NCBI RefSeq assembly: GCF_003597395.2
Contig: NC_133778.1
Location: 10,627,937-10,691,936, forward strand
Reading direction: 5' to 3'
DNA from: Chelonoidis abingdonii
Lineage: Eukaryota; Chordata; Testudines; Testudinidae
DNA: 64,000 nt
Positions 20,808-32,637 of the stretch are shown here, one piece after another. A program made the position numbers and the translations under genes. Numbering within the stretch: position 1 is the stretch's first letter; the number at the start of each line of letters is the position of its first letter. The notes beneath the pieces are model-generated. The model saw nothing but the letters and a program-made list of their open reading frames with translations. It was not told the origin of the DNA and did not search any database.

Positions 20808-23800
20808 TTAGGTGCAGGACTCCATGTAGGCTGCGCACTTCAAGTCTTCGTTCAGCAGTCGGAAGAGATTGAGGACCACAGATGCTTCCAGGCACCCTGG
20901 AGTTTCCTGGGATAGGAGAGAGGGAGTGAACACATTTGTAACAGAGAATGGCTGGCTAGCAATGGGCCAGTGAAAGCTACCGTGGGCCTGATGGAGGTGG
21001 GAGGTGCATATAAATAGGGATCACAGAGCATGCAGAAAAAGGGTGAACAGAAAAAGGGTGAACAGTGTCTACAGGGACATCTAGGAAAGATATTCTGAAT
21101 TAACTGTGTGAATTTGAAATGGGTTAGTTAAATGTCATTACATCCCCGTGTAAACACCCTCATTCAAAATTAAAGTGGTCTTAATTTGGTTACTTCACTT
21201 CACTTCCAGAAATAACTTTAACTCTGAATAACAACATCCATACAGAGATTTAGTGCAGTTTAACTAATCCACTTCAAACTCACATCTCTAGTTAATTCAG
21301 ATTAATTTTCCTGGATGTCTCTGTGTAGACAAGACCTTACAAACACTCTAACCTAAGGAAATACTCATTTACATGGTGCTCTAATGTGCTGTAATTCTAA
21401 GTATATAACAATGTGTGCTGTAGTCTATTACATTAACCAGTGAGTTTGATCTGGGGTAATAGTAAATTTGAAGGGTATTATCTTTGGCTATATCTGATTC
21501 CTAGGAAGGCCTAGGATTGGCAGATCTGTATGACTGAATTATCTCTGAGCCTCTTTTCCCATTTCTCAGCACAGCATCTACACCTCTTCAAAGCAAATAG
21601 CAAGTTGGTGTAAAGCTCTACCAATAGTGTGAGGGAGGGCGAATTTCAGATTCAGCAGCATTTTGCACAAATATAAATAATTGCATCAGGTATAAGGTGC
21701 AAAGCAATGAAGGATCAGACGCCACGTGAAACTCTGCTATTTGCATCCTATGGAAGGACTCAAACTGGGCCACAAGGTACTGGCTGTTTTCTGGATGCCT
21801 GGTCTGTTATAGTCTGCAGCAGATGTAATGACCCTTTCTGATATGAGAGATTTACTGGCTTTCTGAACTAATTCAGCCTCAAGACACCTAGACTGCAGAA
21901 GGCCCGGGACAATATACAGGGCACCATCCTGCACTGGCCCCATGGGAAGGGAATGGAGGGGATGATCCTGTATAGATTTGTTCCCACTAACATGTGATGA
22001 AAGTTCATCTTGTGTGTTTGCCATATGTACTCACCATCTTCTTGGCTGCGTGGAATTTTTGGAGCCAGCTAGTCAGCCTCCCGGAGCGTTGATGGTTGTC
22101 AGGCTGATGTCTGGTCTGAAAAGAAAATCAATACATGAAGCAGAGTAGAGCACATGAGTAGAGATTTCAGGAACAGTGGCTGAGCCTCCTTCCTCTTGGT
22201 ACAAGCCTGAGGCACAAATTGGTTTGATTGAGTTTATCTCGTTCTTTAGACATGTGGATTCCATGTTAACCTTCTGTGTTCTATTAATAATACCAAGCAT
22301 TTGTATGGTATTTTTCAACTTCAGAAGTTCTTGATGCATTAACTAAGGGCTTTACTGAGATCTGTGGGAATAGCTCTGTGTAGGGGGAGGAATGCCTTGT
22401 GCTGCCCAGAAGAGCTCTGGGAGGAACCCCACCTAATAGAAACAACATGCCCTGGAGCTGAGCGGGGTGCAGCATACTCCCCCAGTTTATGCAGCCTTCC
22501 ATGGGTCTGCCTTCTCCTGGCTCCTCCCCACTTCCACTGCGATGTTCTGGGGGGCACATGGAAACAACAGTAGCTGTGCTACAGAGTACAGTGTCTGCAG
22601 TGATACCAGACTACACCCCAGGAGCCAAACGTGGGGACGTACCCACTTGCACAGTAGCAGAGCAGTTGGGCATCATCTGTCCCTACTTAGTTATCAAGTT
22701 AATTAGATTATGTATATGAGCAAGGCACACAGCAGCTACGTAATCCGGATACTTTCATTGTTATACAGGGGAGTGCAAACCAAAGTCCCCAGTTACTGGC
22801 ACAAGGATTACTAGATCCTGGATCCACTTAAGAAATTAGTGCTGTTGGGAGTTCAATAGACAATTCCCAGTCCCACTGTGGCAAGAGACATTAGCAATCC
22901 AACACTCACGCAGTTCTTCAAGTCCTCTCTGATGTGCCTCAGGATTTCTAATGGCCTCCCGAGCAGCTCGGACAGATTGGGATCCCTAATGTTTTCCAGC
23001 ACGTCAATAACGAGGTGCAGCTCCTCCTTTACCAGGATCACTCTGTCGTGCACCTAGGGAGAGAATGTGCAGGTAAAACTGTGTGTCCAGGGGAGTGGCA
23101 GACACAGAGATATCTATGTTCGCAGCAGGTAGGAGTGGCTTGCTGAAGGAGACTTTCCAAAGCCATGGCCAATGGGAAGAGACCTAAGGCGCAGGGGAGG
23201 TATGAATCCACTCTGCACACAGAGCCTGCTAGTCATGAACCTTTGGTCTCTGTTAGTTACACCTTCCTTCCTTGGAGTCCAACAACATTTTGTGCTTCAG
23301 ATCCATCTCAAACTGTTTTTATGTTACAAAAGTCTGAAGACATATTTGGGCAGTGCAAGCATTTTTTATTTTTTATTTTTTTTTTGCTGGTGATTTGGAG
23401 AACGGTTTCTGGGGAATGGTTTCTGGATCTTCAGACAGGCTGTACATAGATGTGGATATGGTTTTAGAGAACTAAAGCATTCTCTCGTAGAAACCAAAAT
23501 ACAGAAACTGGGGATTTCCTGTCATACGACCCGGAGCTGTTTATGTGAGGGACGTTAACCAAGTTCAGACTGGAAATAGATGAAAAAGACAGGTGTGGAT
23601 GAGTCCCTGTCCATGTTATTCTGAATCTACAAAAGGATCGCCTGCAATCAGAATCTAGCTTGGAAAGAGACAGTACTGCAACTTTGGAAAGAAGCAAGTG
23701 CTATTTTGTAACCTCATCTCTCTTGGCAGAGGTCTTGCTTACCGACAGCTCTTTGACTTCCCAGTTCCGGTGGAAAATCTTGGTGTTGCATTTTCGGTCT

Positions 23801-25085
23801 GATAACAGCATGATGTCCTCCTGGAGGCACAAAATGAGAACACAGGGAAATGTGTAAAGGAAGCTAAGCAGGGGAGAAAGTGTCAAATTCTGCCCTCAGT
23901 TACATCATATAACCCCACTGAGACAAGCAAAGGGGAAAAATCCTGGCAGAATTTGACTCAACACCTTGATCCCCTAACAATGCTGCTGTCCTAGAGTCCT
24001 GGCTCTTTCCAAGAAGGTGCCAAAGACAGGACAGATGACAATAACACACTCTTGTCATATTGCTTTGCTGGTTTCAGGTTATGAACTGCATTTGTGCAGG
24101 AGTTTAACTGAGAACCCGGCATCGTTTAACTCTTGACAAGGAGGATAACTTGAGCACTAAGCTGAGAGGCGCACTTCTTCAGCTTCAGCTTTAGTTAACA
24201 TGGAATGTTTGCACGACTTAAATATAAGTGACTTGATCTCTCTAGTGCTGCTTGATGGCATGACATAAATTTGGAGTCCTCAGATTGTCTGTTTAAGGGA
24301 CCAGACTCAGTTTCTTTGGAAGGGAAAGACCACAGATAGTGAAAACCTGGGTCTCATTCTCTAGGTTTGATGATAAGTCAGGACAGAGTTTGAACCCCTT
24401 TCAGAACTTTTTGAGATTTAAGATTAAGGACGACTGACTCTATAAGAAATCCGAGCTGGCCAGGCCCTAGCCTCCTTAGCCTGACTCGGATCAGGAACAC
24501 CCACTTAGACAGATTGTCTCTTCTTTCTCTCCTAGCTCCTTTCTAATAGTAAGAATCCCATTCTTTCCCTGCTATTGTCTAATCTGTGATTCTGCCTTCG
24601 ATCAGTTTCCACCTTCCTGCCCTGTCCATGACTCTCTCCACATCTATGATCCCCATTCCCCAAATATCTGAACTGTTGCTGGAGCTGAACATTCTGAGCT
24701 TTGCCCTTTCTTAACTAAGACTGGGTGAGGGATCACCAACAAAGAAGATCCAGATAGAGAGACTTCCCTCTATTTTAGCTGCAACTCTATACCCCATTTT
24801 TCCTAAGCATTTGCCTCCCACCTTATTTCAGCTGCCCATGGTAATATGCGGAGAAGGCAGCTGCTGAAACTACAGCCTAGCGCTCACATTACCATTATTG
24901 CCCTACTTGTGTGTCTTCTTTGCACTTACAAATCTGTCCTTGACATTCTTGAAGGTCTCCAGTTCCCGGGGTGGCAGGGACTTGTATTTTGAGAGGTGGC
25001 ACTTCTTCATCGGAGCACCTCTGCGAAAGGCCTCTGGAGACATTGTCCATAGGGTCAAGACCAGGAGCAGTTTGCAACCCACCAT
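20808..25085 (-). CDS. IFNL: Intact interferon-lambda (type III interferon) gene, five coding exons
   Basis: Secreted antiviral cytokine of the IL-10/IFN-lambda family; the family signals through IFNLR1/IL10RB to JAK-STAT. Coding exons on the minus strand are 25085-24930 (52 codons), 23820-23743 (26), 23053-22910 (48), 22115-22035 (27) and 20906-20808 (32 plus TAA), giving 185 residues. All introns are phase 0 with GT-AG ends, the five-exon plan known for IFNL. Residues 1 to about 20 are a hydrophobic signal peptide. Helix A has the hallmark CHLSKYKSLPPRELETFK (29-46), matching mammalian CHIGRFKSLSPQEL. Exon 2 ends FHRNWEVKELS. Exon 5 has PGCLEASVVLNLFRLL, close to mammalian GCLEASVTFNLFRLL. 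Mature cysteines are at 29, 63, 126, 158, 177 and 184; one N-glycosylation sequon (NLS) is at 104. The ATG at 25085 lies 5 nt inside its exon. Length is close to the usual 185-200 residues. Which mammalian paralogue it matches cannot be said. Confidence 0.5.
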
Positions 25086-25460
25086 TTTTCCTGTTGAATC
25101 AGAAAGGGGAATTCCACACATCACTCCATTTCCATGTTATGAGGAGTATAAACTGTACTGTTAACAGTCTGACAAAGTGGGGGAAGAAGGGGTGCAGGAA
25201 GGTGAGGGCTACAATCAAATATATACATTGGTGGGTTGACCCCAAAGATCACAGTTGAGCAAACTCAGCTCTTCCATTCACAAATGTTTTCAGATCAGGC
25301 CTCTTAATTTACAGCCCCCAGCACTAATAATAGAAACTTAACTGGCCAGATACTTAGAGGGATGGATAATGTTTGGGCCTCACTCTTCAGAGTAGATCAC
25401 AGCAGATCAGTCTTGTAAGCTCAGATGCTAGACAGGAACCCCAGACTTAGTGGCACGTAC

Positions 25461-25540
25461 CTTGGAGCATGTTTGCTGGGAAATCGCTTTAGTCCCCTCT
25501 TCTTCCTCAGGGTTGCTTGGCCTCCCTCGGGTCTGTGAAT
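25461..25540 (-). other. Probable noncoding 5' exon of the intact IFNL gene
   Basis: The 3' end is a good splice donor (CCAAG then GTACGT, GT at 25460-25459). The coding exon 1 acceptor is CAACAG at 25092-25091, followed by GAAAA and the ATG, giving a 370-bp 5' intron. The 5' end is estimated from the TATA box at 25568-25574. The exon carries an ATG (25470-25468) that, after splicing, is in frame with the main ATG and would add MLQGK. The arrangement is repeated at the other two copies. Inferred; no transcript was seen. Confidence 0.5.
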
Positions 25541-25567
25541 GTTGCCTCTCCTTTCCATTGCTCTTGC

Positions 25568-25742
25568 TTTTATACTCTCTAGGAAAAAATAAAATGAAAT
25601 CTTGTTTTCCGTTAGTCAAAAGAGAAAAACCCGCACGTTAGCGTCGCTGCTTGATCAATGGAAACTGGAAAGTGAAAGTACGGCAGGTGCGTCTAGCTCG
25701 TAAGCCTCTGCCCTCCTGCCACTGCCACTGCCAGGGATTCCC
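25568..25742 (-). promoter_or_regulatory. IFNL promoter: TATA box, ISRE and kappaB-like site
   Basis: On the minus strand TATAAAAG lies at 25574-25567. About 87 bp further from the gene, at 25660-25679 (read on the plus strand), is GAAACTGGAAAGTGAAAG, a strong ISRE/IRF site (GAAANNGAAA). About 55 bp beyond that is GGGATTCCC (25734-25742), a kappaB-like motif. IRF plus NF-kappaB input is the established mode of IFNL induction, and the same order and similar spacing recur at both other copies, which argues against chance. Confidence 0.5.
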
Positions 25743-26829
25743 AGGTGAGGGAACTTCTGCATGTCATCATGACCAAATGATGCAAGGTTTCCTTGCCTAG
25801 AGTAGGCAAGTTCTGTTTCTAATCTTAGCATTGCCCAGTTTCCGGGTTTGCTGTGTTATTGTAATAATCCAGTGAGCAGCCTTTTCATTCATTTTTTCCC
25901 CCACTGTCAGGAGTGACTCTGCGAGTCATCACTGATCAGCAAGGGGAAAGAGCCAGCCGCAGGCTGTCTGAGGTCTGGGCCAGGGAGGCTGAGAACCAGC
26001 AGCCTGAGAGCTGGGCCAGGCTGAATGGGAGTGTGGCAGGGGAGCAGGCCGAGGCTGGCAGGAGGATATTAGAAACTGCAACAATAGTACAATATAGCCC
26101 GGGAGAAACAGCAGAGAGTGGAGGGTGGAGGCACAGATGTAGCAGCCTTCCATGGTACTCCAGGCTCAGTGCACTTGTGTAGAGAAGGACTCTTCTTCAC
26201 CACTGGGGAGGGGCTGTGTGTTTTCAGAGGCACTGACATAAATAAGGGTGATGTGCCAAGAGGGGTTGGTTAGCAGGTAGCTTGCAACAGAGGCTCTGAC
26301 AGGTGGCCAACAGGAAGACACTCCCAGTTAAATCACCAGCAACAAGTCTGAACTGTGGCCAGTGGGACCTACAAGCCAATACTTAATTTCCCTCCACTAA
26401 GGGATGACTTACCAAGGGCAGGCCAAGGCCTTGCCCTGATTCACCCCCAGGGCAAGGATACACTTGTATTCAGCATGAGGAGTGGCCGAAGTTGCAGAGT
26501 TAGGAACCAGCCCATGTAACTTTTCTTGTAACTGTTCAAACCACTGTAGTGAGGGAACTTGCCCCCTTTCATTTCTTCCAGGCCTAGTAAGGAATCGTTG
26601 CAGTTGGGCTGTGAGTGCATGGGCCTGTTGGGTAGAGAAGCAGGTTGACAAAGACTCTGCAGAATACTTCTTTCTTCAACCTTACAGCCTCTTATGTTGT
26701 CCTTTCATACCAGTCCGATCTCTGAATGTTTCTGGCTGCATCTAGCTCAGAACCCTTTACCCAGTCTGACTTGCACTCAGCCTATACATGTTGTGCCTGG
26801 TGAGCCTCTTACTCCCATGGATTCTTTTA
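25743..26829. other. Upstream of intact IFNL, no gene recognised
   Basis: An 80-codon minus-strand frame at 26651-26409 has no recognisable domain; it may be further Gypsy sequence because it lies in line with the gag-protease remnant. Nothing else is supported. Confidence 0.5.
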
Positions 26830-27760
26830 ATTAACTGAGATGATTGTGATGTCAGTTCCTGAGTTAATTTGAAAGTCAACAGTCTTGCCAAAAATATTTA
26901 GTTTCACTCACCAGGCAGGCTCTATATTATGCCAAGTGATAGATCCCAGAAACAATGACTCTTAATTGTCTGTAATATGATCAACTCCCTGACTGCTTTA
27001 ATGCAGCAAACAGGTGAAAAATGTCCATATTTTGTGCATTTAGTATACCATGTGTTTCTGGCTGGACATGCATCATTTCTTGGACTATGACTTTTTCCAC
27101 ACCTTGTTGATATAGGCTGAATCTGTCCCTCTTAGTCATGGAGCTTTCTGATAATGACTTTTAATTCTCATGCTGCATCTGTTAACAGCTTCTAAGCTAA
27201 CTTTTTTGCTTTTCAAGTTCGGCGAGTTGCTGTTGCTTTTGCTGTCTCACCAGCTCCAATGGCTTTGTTATTTGAATAGCTGTGGCTCAGATTAAATCGT
27301 TCAGTGGTAGCTCCTATGAAAGGTTTTTAATCTGTTAATGCAATAACTAAACTGTCTGATATTTCATGTTTTGCATTACCACGATCACAGTTTTCAGCCA
27401 GAGTATGCAGAATTCTTATGAAACATTCAACATTTTCCCATGGCTCTTGAATTCTCAAGCTTTCATAAACCAGTTATCTCTGATGTATAACGAATGCATG
27501 AACCATAGCCAGAACACTTGCATAGTCTTATTTGTGACTGTCTTGAGTAAAAATCAAAGGATTTAGAGATATGCTTTGCCTGCGTGTCCACAGCATAAAT
27601 GAAAGAATATACCTGCATATCTGATTTCTTTGTGGACCTTGGAAGCAATGTGAAATCTTGCAAAATATTGCTTCCAGCCTGTCCATTGTAAAGGTTGCCA
27701 AAGTAGACATTCGCTGGGACACTGAAGAGTGGCATGTTGATGAGATCCTGCAACCTTTCT
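26830..27760 (-). mobile_element. Gypsy-like retrotransposon gag and protease remnant
   Basis: Minus-strand reading in order: a gag segment (27753-27540) with KSDMQVYSFIYAVDTQAKHI, a second gag segment near 27455-27350 (VECFIRILHTLAENCDRG), a zinc-knuckle remnant near 27090-27020 (KCTKYGHFSPVC) and a protease active-site region near 26890-26840 (FQINSGTDITIIS, where the usual D-T/S-G is N-S-G). Frames are broken by stops, so this is dead. The gag end points at the left edge of unit B. Confidence 0.5.
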
Positions 27761-28554
27761 TGCTCTGTTCCTTCTGTCTACAACCTCTGGTGCTGTTTTC
27801 CTTCTGTTTCTGTTCTTAGTTTACTCCTGACAACAAATCATGTTCTCCTGTACCAGCAATGGCCTGGTCACAGACCTTGCTTATATATACCAGATATGTT
27901 CATCATAAGATTCTTTAATACTCTACCAAGTATGACTCAGTAAGCTTTAAATAAGGTATTTTGCACACAGCACCTCGTGACTGAATAGTATAATACAGTT
28001 TAGCATCCATTACTGCCTGTTCCATCCAAAAACCAGCCAGTAGCAAGTGAAGCCATGCCTTTATGGTCAGGTCAAGCACAGTACACCAGAGTGGCAGTGC
28101 CAACACTACCATCCAACGGAGACATCCGGCCTCCATCCTGTAAGGCAAAGAGTGGAGATTAGAGCGAGGCTGAATGACTCTTGCATTCAGGAAAAAATGT
28201 GACAGTCCTTCCGGTTGGTATTTTAAAAGTCTCTGATCAGTGTGTAGTTAAAGCAGCTGCTGTGGGGAAAGCAATCTACACTGAGCTCCAGGAGTCGGCA
28301 CTGTCAGTTCAGGAGTATTGCTGTCAGTTCAGTGGGAACCTGTCTGTTTTGCAATCTTGTCACATGTGATCTTTGCAAGCCACAAAGTAGGAGCTTAGTT
28401 TTTGCTTGGAATTTGCCACGAGTGCAGAAGTCCTCTCAGGGTTGCTCTGAAATGGTGTGCAACCTGTGAGCTTGGTCTGAGGTTCCAGCTTCTTATGGAA
28501 TCGACAGCCACAGAAACTGAGTCTGGATTCCTCAGGGAATCTGTCTGTCTAGCT

Positions 28555-28864
28555 GAGGGGTCAGCAACCTTTCAGAAGTGCTGTGCCGAGTCTTCATTTA
28601 TTCGCTCCGATTTAGGTTTCGTGTGCCAGTAATACATTTTAACATTTTTAGAAGGTCTCTTTCTATAAGTCTATAATATATAACTAAACTATTGTTGTAC
28701 GTAAAATAAATAAGGTTTTTAAAATGTTTAAGAAGCTTCATTTAAAATTAAATTAAAATGGAGAGCCCCTCGGACCAGTAGCCAGGACCCAGACAGTGTG
28801 AGTGCTACTGAAAATCAGCTTGCGTGCCTCCCTTGGCACGCGTGCCATTGGTTGCCTACCCCTG
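28555..28864. mobile_element. hAT element with 8-bp target duplication (unit B only)
   Basis: 310 bp with termini GAGGGGTCAGCAACC and GGTTGCCTACCCCTG, flanked by GTCTAGCT at 28547-28554 and 28865-28872. Related to the hAT at 48784-50096 (shared CAGCAACCTTTCAGAAG-type start and GGTTTTTAAAATG-like interior). Absent from unit A. Confidence 0.5.
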
Positions 28865-28989
28865 GTCTAGCTCTAATGGTAATGCCAAAAGGAAGGAGAA
28901 AAGACAAGAGTCACATCTCTTTTTACTTTTAGTTGCGTTTTTGGAAGTGCAGTGAGGGTGATCCAAAAACAAGCAGCTTCACAATGCAA

Positions 28990-29220
28990 GAGGGAGGCAG
29001 TGTTGCCTAGTGGTTAGAGTGTAAGACCAGCTCTCAGCATTCTTGGCTCTGTCACTGGCCTGCGGAGTGATCTTGGACAAGCACTTTGCCTCTCTGTGCC
29101 TTAGTTCCTCATCTATGAGATCAGGAATAATGAGAATGACTTCCTTTGTAAAGCACTTTGGGATCTACTGCTGCACAGCACCATATTGGAGCTGGGTTTT
29201 ATTACCCAATTTTCTGTTTA
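28990..29220 (+). repeat. MIR-like SINE (unit B copy)
   Basis: Counterpart of the SINE at 522-735, ending just before the poly(A) signal region of the right IFNL copy. Confidence 0.5.
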
Positions 29221-29232
29221 ACATTAAAAGAC

Positions 29233-29946
29233 AGGAATGCCAAGACCTGGGGAAACAATTTTATTTGTTCACAATTATAGATAAAAAGGCAGTCTTAGTA
29301 ATAGATAAATACATAAAAATAAATAGCTGATCCATAATAAATAACACTTTAGTTCAAATTGGGAAGTTATACAAACCAATTACTCTTCTTAGTTGGTTAA
29401 TAATATGTTAAGAAGCAGCAAGGTAAAAATATACTCTGTATAAATACATCTGTCGAGGATCTGTACAGTAAGAACTTCCAAACTTCAATATTGATTCATT
29501 TCCTGAGGTTGTTTCTAAGAGACCCAAAGCCATGACTAATGTGTAAATCCTAGAACTGGAGTGCTGTTTTTTAAAAAATTAAAGCTTATTAAATGTGTCC
29601 AATATTTTGGGACATGTTACTCTGACTAAAATGCTTGCATATAGTGACAATACAATTACATTCAATAAATAATATCCCCAGTGGACCAAATCCTAGTGAA
29701 GTCTAAGGAGTCTAGAGTTCTGCACCAGCTGGAAATTGGAGTAACCTGGAGGTCAACTGTTGTGTAATTCTTTGGCATAAAAGGATGGAATCAGTTTGCT
29801 TGGGGATCTATGATCAGAAGCTAGAGGGAGAAGATGAATGTTTCTGGTTCACACACGTCTTCTCCCAATATGTTGCAGTGCTCTCAGGCTAAGGACTCTC
29901 CAGTCTTAGAGTAGATGTGGACAAGGGCACTGCAGAGACCAGATGG
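29233..29946 (-). promoter_or_regulatory. 3' region of the right IFNL copy with poly(A) signal
   Basis: An AATAAA signal is at 29265-29260, about 680 nt past the stop, similar to the spacing in the intact gene. ATTTA pentamers cluster at 29300-29345 and 29660-29680. The 27 bp at 29233-29259 beside the signal are inverted relative to unit A. Confidence 0.5.
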
Positions 29947-32637
29947 CTACACACAGAGCTCCATGTAGGCTGTGCATCTCAAGTCTTCATTCAGCAGCCG
30001 GAAGAGATTGAGGATCACAGATGCTTCCAGGCAGCCAGGTGTTTCCTGGGAAACGAGAGAATATTTACAACAGTAAGTGTGAATGGGTCCAAATTAAAGC
30101 CACCACGGGTATGTTGCATAAGTAGGAGGCAAGTGCATATCTATAAGAAGCACAGAAGATGTGGAAAGAGGGTGAGTGCTGGAAACAGAGCAATCTGAAT
30201 GTGGATTTCTGTAACCCAAGCAGATGCACACGCAAACTGCAATTGGATATGCTATCATGAAATGCAACATAATTCAAACCATACATTAGCTGTTGCTGTA
30301 GTCTGTGACATCATTGCACAGTGGATCTGAATAGATCAACAGGCTCATTTTATTGAATCATTTACAAATAAAAACTAAGATAACAACAATAGAAATCTCC
30401 CTGCTCCACCCCTCATCCTGCATTTCCTAAAAAGCCTGATTTATTGCAAAGGGTCAAAATCCCTGGTGGTATAATCTTCTTACAGGCTGTGCTGGGAAGA
30501 AACAGTCTAGCAGTCAGTCTAGCAGCAGACACAAGAAGTTTTTTGTATTGAGATCTACTAAATTTGTGCACAACTACAGTCCTGGGATTATTGAAACAGA
30601 GTGGACAAGGCACCACAGAATAATTGCAGTAATCCCGCCCTGGCCTCTGGGATGGGAACCTAGTAGGCTTGTTCCATCTCTAATTTGCATGGAAGTTCAC
30701 TTTCCTCATTGTCTCCAATGACTACTCACTGTCTCTTTGCTCTCATGGAAATTTTGGAGCCAATTGTTCAGCTTCCTGGAGTGTCGATGAGAATGAGTCT
30801 GTCTGGTCTGAAAACAAAGTTGATACAGATGGGTTGGTGTACAGAGATTTCAGCCAACAGTGGACCAAAGCCCTTTCTCTCCAGGAGCAGAGCAGTTCTT
30901 GCCCTGACATAGTCTAGGCCGCTATCCTTGTGCATAGCATATCAACTACTTCTGCTTTCAATGTCCTATATATGGATGAACGCAAAGCAAGAGCCACATG
31001 CAAGTATTTGCTGATACAAGGACAAGCAGCTCTAGTTGGGAATTCCTAAGGGTTCTCCTCGAAGAGATTCACATTTGGCACTGAAAGAGAAATCTGGCAC
31101 TGAATACTCACGCAGTCCCTCAGGTCCCCCCTGATCTGCGTCAGGATTTCTGGTGGCCTTGAGAGCACCTTGGACAGACTGGGGTCCTCAATGTTCTCCA
31201 GCATGTTAGTTGTAAAGTCTAGCTCCTTCTCTACCAGGATGACTATCTTGCACCTGGGAAGAGAAACTTGTAGGTAAGAGAGTGTCTATGGGAGAAAGAT
31301 GCACAGCTATGCAGATACAGGACTAGAAATTCCCATGCGTAGGGGCGGGTAGACTAATTAGAAAATCTCCTGTTTCAAAGCTGCTCAAGGCTTTCTTGAT
31401 TTGTCAATAAATGAAATATGAAAATCACTCCTGACTGGAAACAGCTTCATCTCCACACATCTTTCTTGACACCAGTTTATAGCCAGTGAGAAGGCACCTG
31501 AACTGAAGGTGAGGGGTGACCCTTATTTACACTGAGAAAGAGCCACAGCCAGATCTGACATGCTCCTGACTAAATCAGTGACTACAAAATCAATGGTCAA
31601 AGTGCCATGTGTGAGATTAGCACAAGCACTAAGTCTGATCAGCACTAAGTGAGAAAGGGACACATGTTAGGAAAGAACCATCTGCTGGAACAGTGGTTCT
31701 CAAACTTTTCTACTGGTGACCCCTTTCATATAGCAAGCCTCTGAGTGCAACCCCCCTTATAAATAAAAAAACTCTTAAATATATTTTAAACACTATTATG
31801 AATGCTGGGTGCAAGTCAGGATTTGGGATGGAGACTGACAGCTCACGACCCTCCATGTAATAACGTTATGACCCCCTGAGGGGTCCCAACCCCCAGTTTA
31901 AGAACCCCTGTGCTGGAATGTGACCTTCTTGTACCCCTTGGCTGAGATTTTTCGTACCGACAGCTCTTTGACTTCCCAGTTCCGGTGGAAAATCCTGGTG
32001 CTGCATTTTTGGTCTGACAACAGCATCATGTCCTCCTGGAGGCAGAAGGAAAGAACAGACATCCATATTCATGCAGGAGCAGGAACAAACCTGTACTAGT
32101 TCTTCTCTCAGTTCTCTCCACGCAATCCTAGTGGAGATGCAGGGAGACGAGATGCTGACATCAGATGTCTCCCTTGTACCCTGAGGGAGGATATTCACAA
32201 AGGATATGACAAGGATACGCATGACCAAGTTTAAACTGTGCTTTGTCATTCTCCTCCAGTGAGGAGAGGACCTGGGTTCAGCAGGCGCTGTTCTAGAGCC
32301 CTGGTGCTTGCCAGCAGGGTGCTCGATATGGCAGAAAAGTAAAACCAAACCCTTCTTGGTAGTTGGTTTTGAGCTTCTTCCCTGAGTCCAGAGGGACATG
32401 CAGAGAGGGCTGCTGTTCAGATGACAGCCTAGGGCTCACAGTGCTCTTATTGCCCAGTGTGTGTTCTTCACACTTAAATTTGTCCTTGGCTTTCTTGAAG
32501 GCCTCCAGTTCCCGAGGTGGCAGGGACTTGTATTTTGCGAGGTGGCAGTTTGTCCTCTCAGCGCCTGTGGGAAAGACCTCTGTTGTCATCGTCCAGATGG
32601 CCAGAGCAAAGAGAACTTTGTAGCTTACGTTCACCAT
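29947..32637 (-). CDS. IFNL: Interferon-lambda copy with missing exon 1 donor (right copy, unit B)
   Basis: Exons: 32637-32476 (54 codons), 32035-31958 (26), 31246-31112 (45, see below), 30807-30730 (26), 30045-29947 (32 plus TAG). Exons 2, 4 and 5 are open with canonical borders; exon 5 has PGCLEASVILNLFRLL. Two faults. After codon 54 the left copy reads TTTGTAAGTG but this copy reads TTTAAGTG, a 2-nt loss that removes the donor GT; read-through would give a 114-residue open frame ending at 32293. In exon 3 the expected acceptor (start 31253) gives a frame 2 nt short, but an AG at 31248-31247 restores the frame at the cost of three residues; the left copy shares this change. With exon 1 correctly spliced the protein would be about 183 residues. 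It may be functional with a cryptic donor, a pseudogene, or carry a sequencing error. Confidence 0.5.
31691..31910. mobile_element. Short hAT element in IFNL intron (unit B)
   Basis: 220 bp with CAGTGGTTCTCAAAC / GTTTAAGAACCCCTG termini and a perfect 8-bp target duplication TGCTGGAA at 31683-31690 and 31911-31918. It is shared with unit A, so it inserted before the segmental duplication. It lies about 50 bp past the exon 2 donor. Confidence 0.5.
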
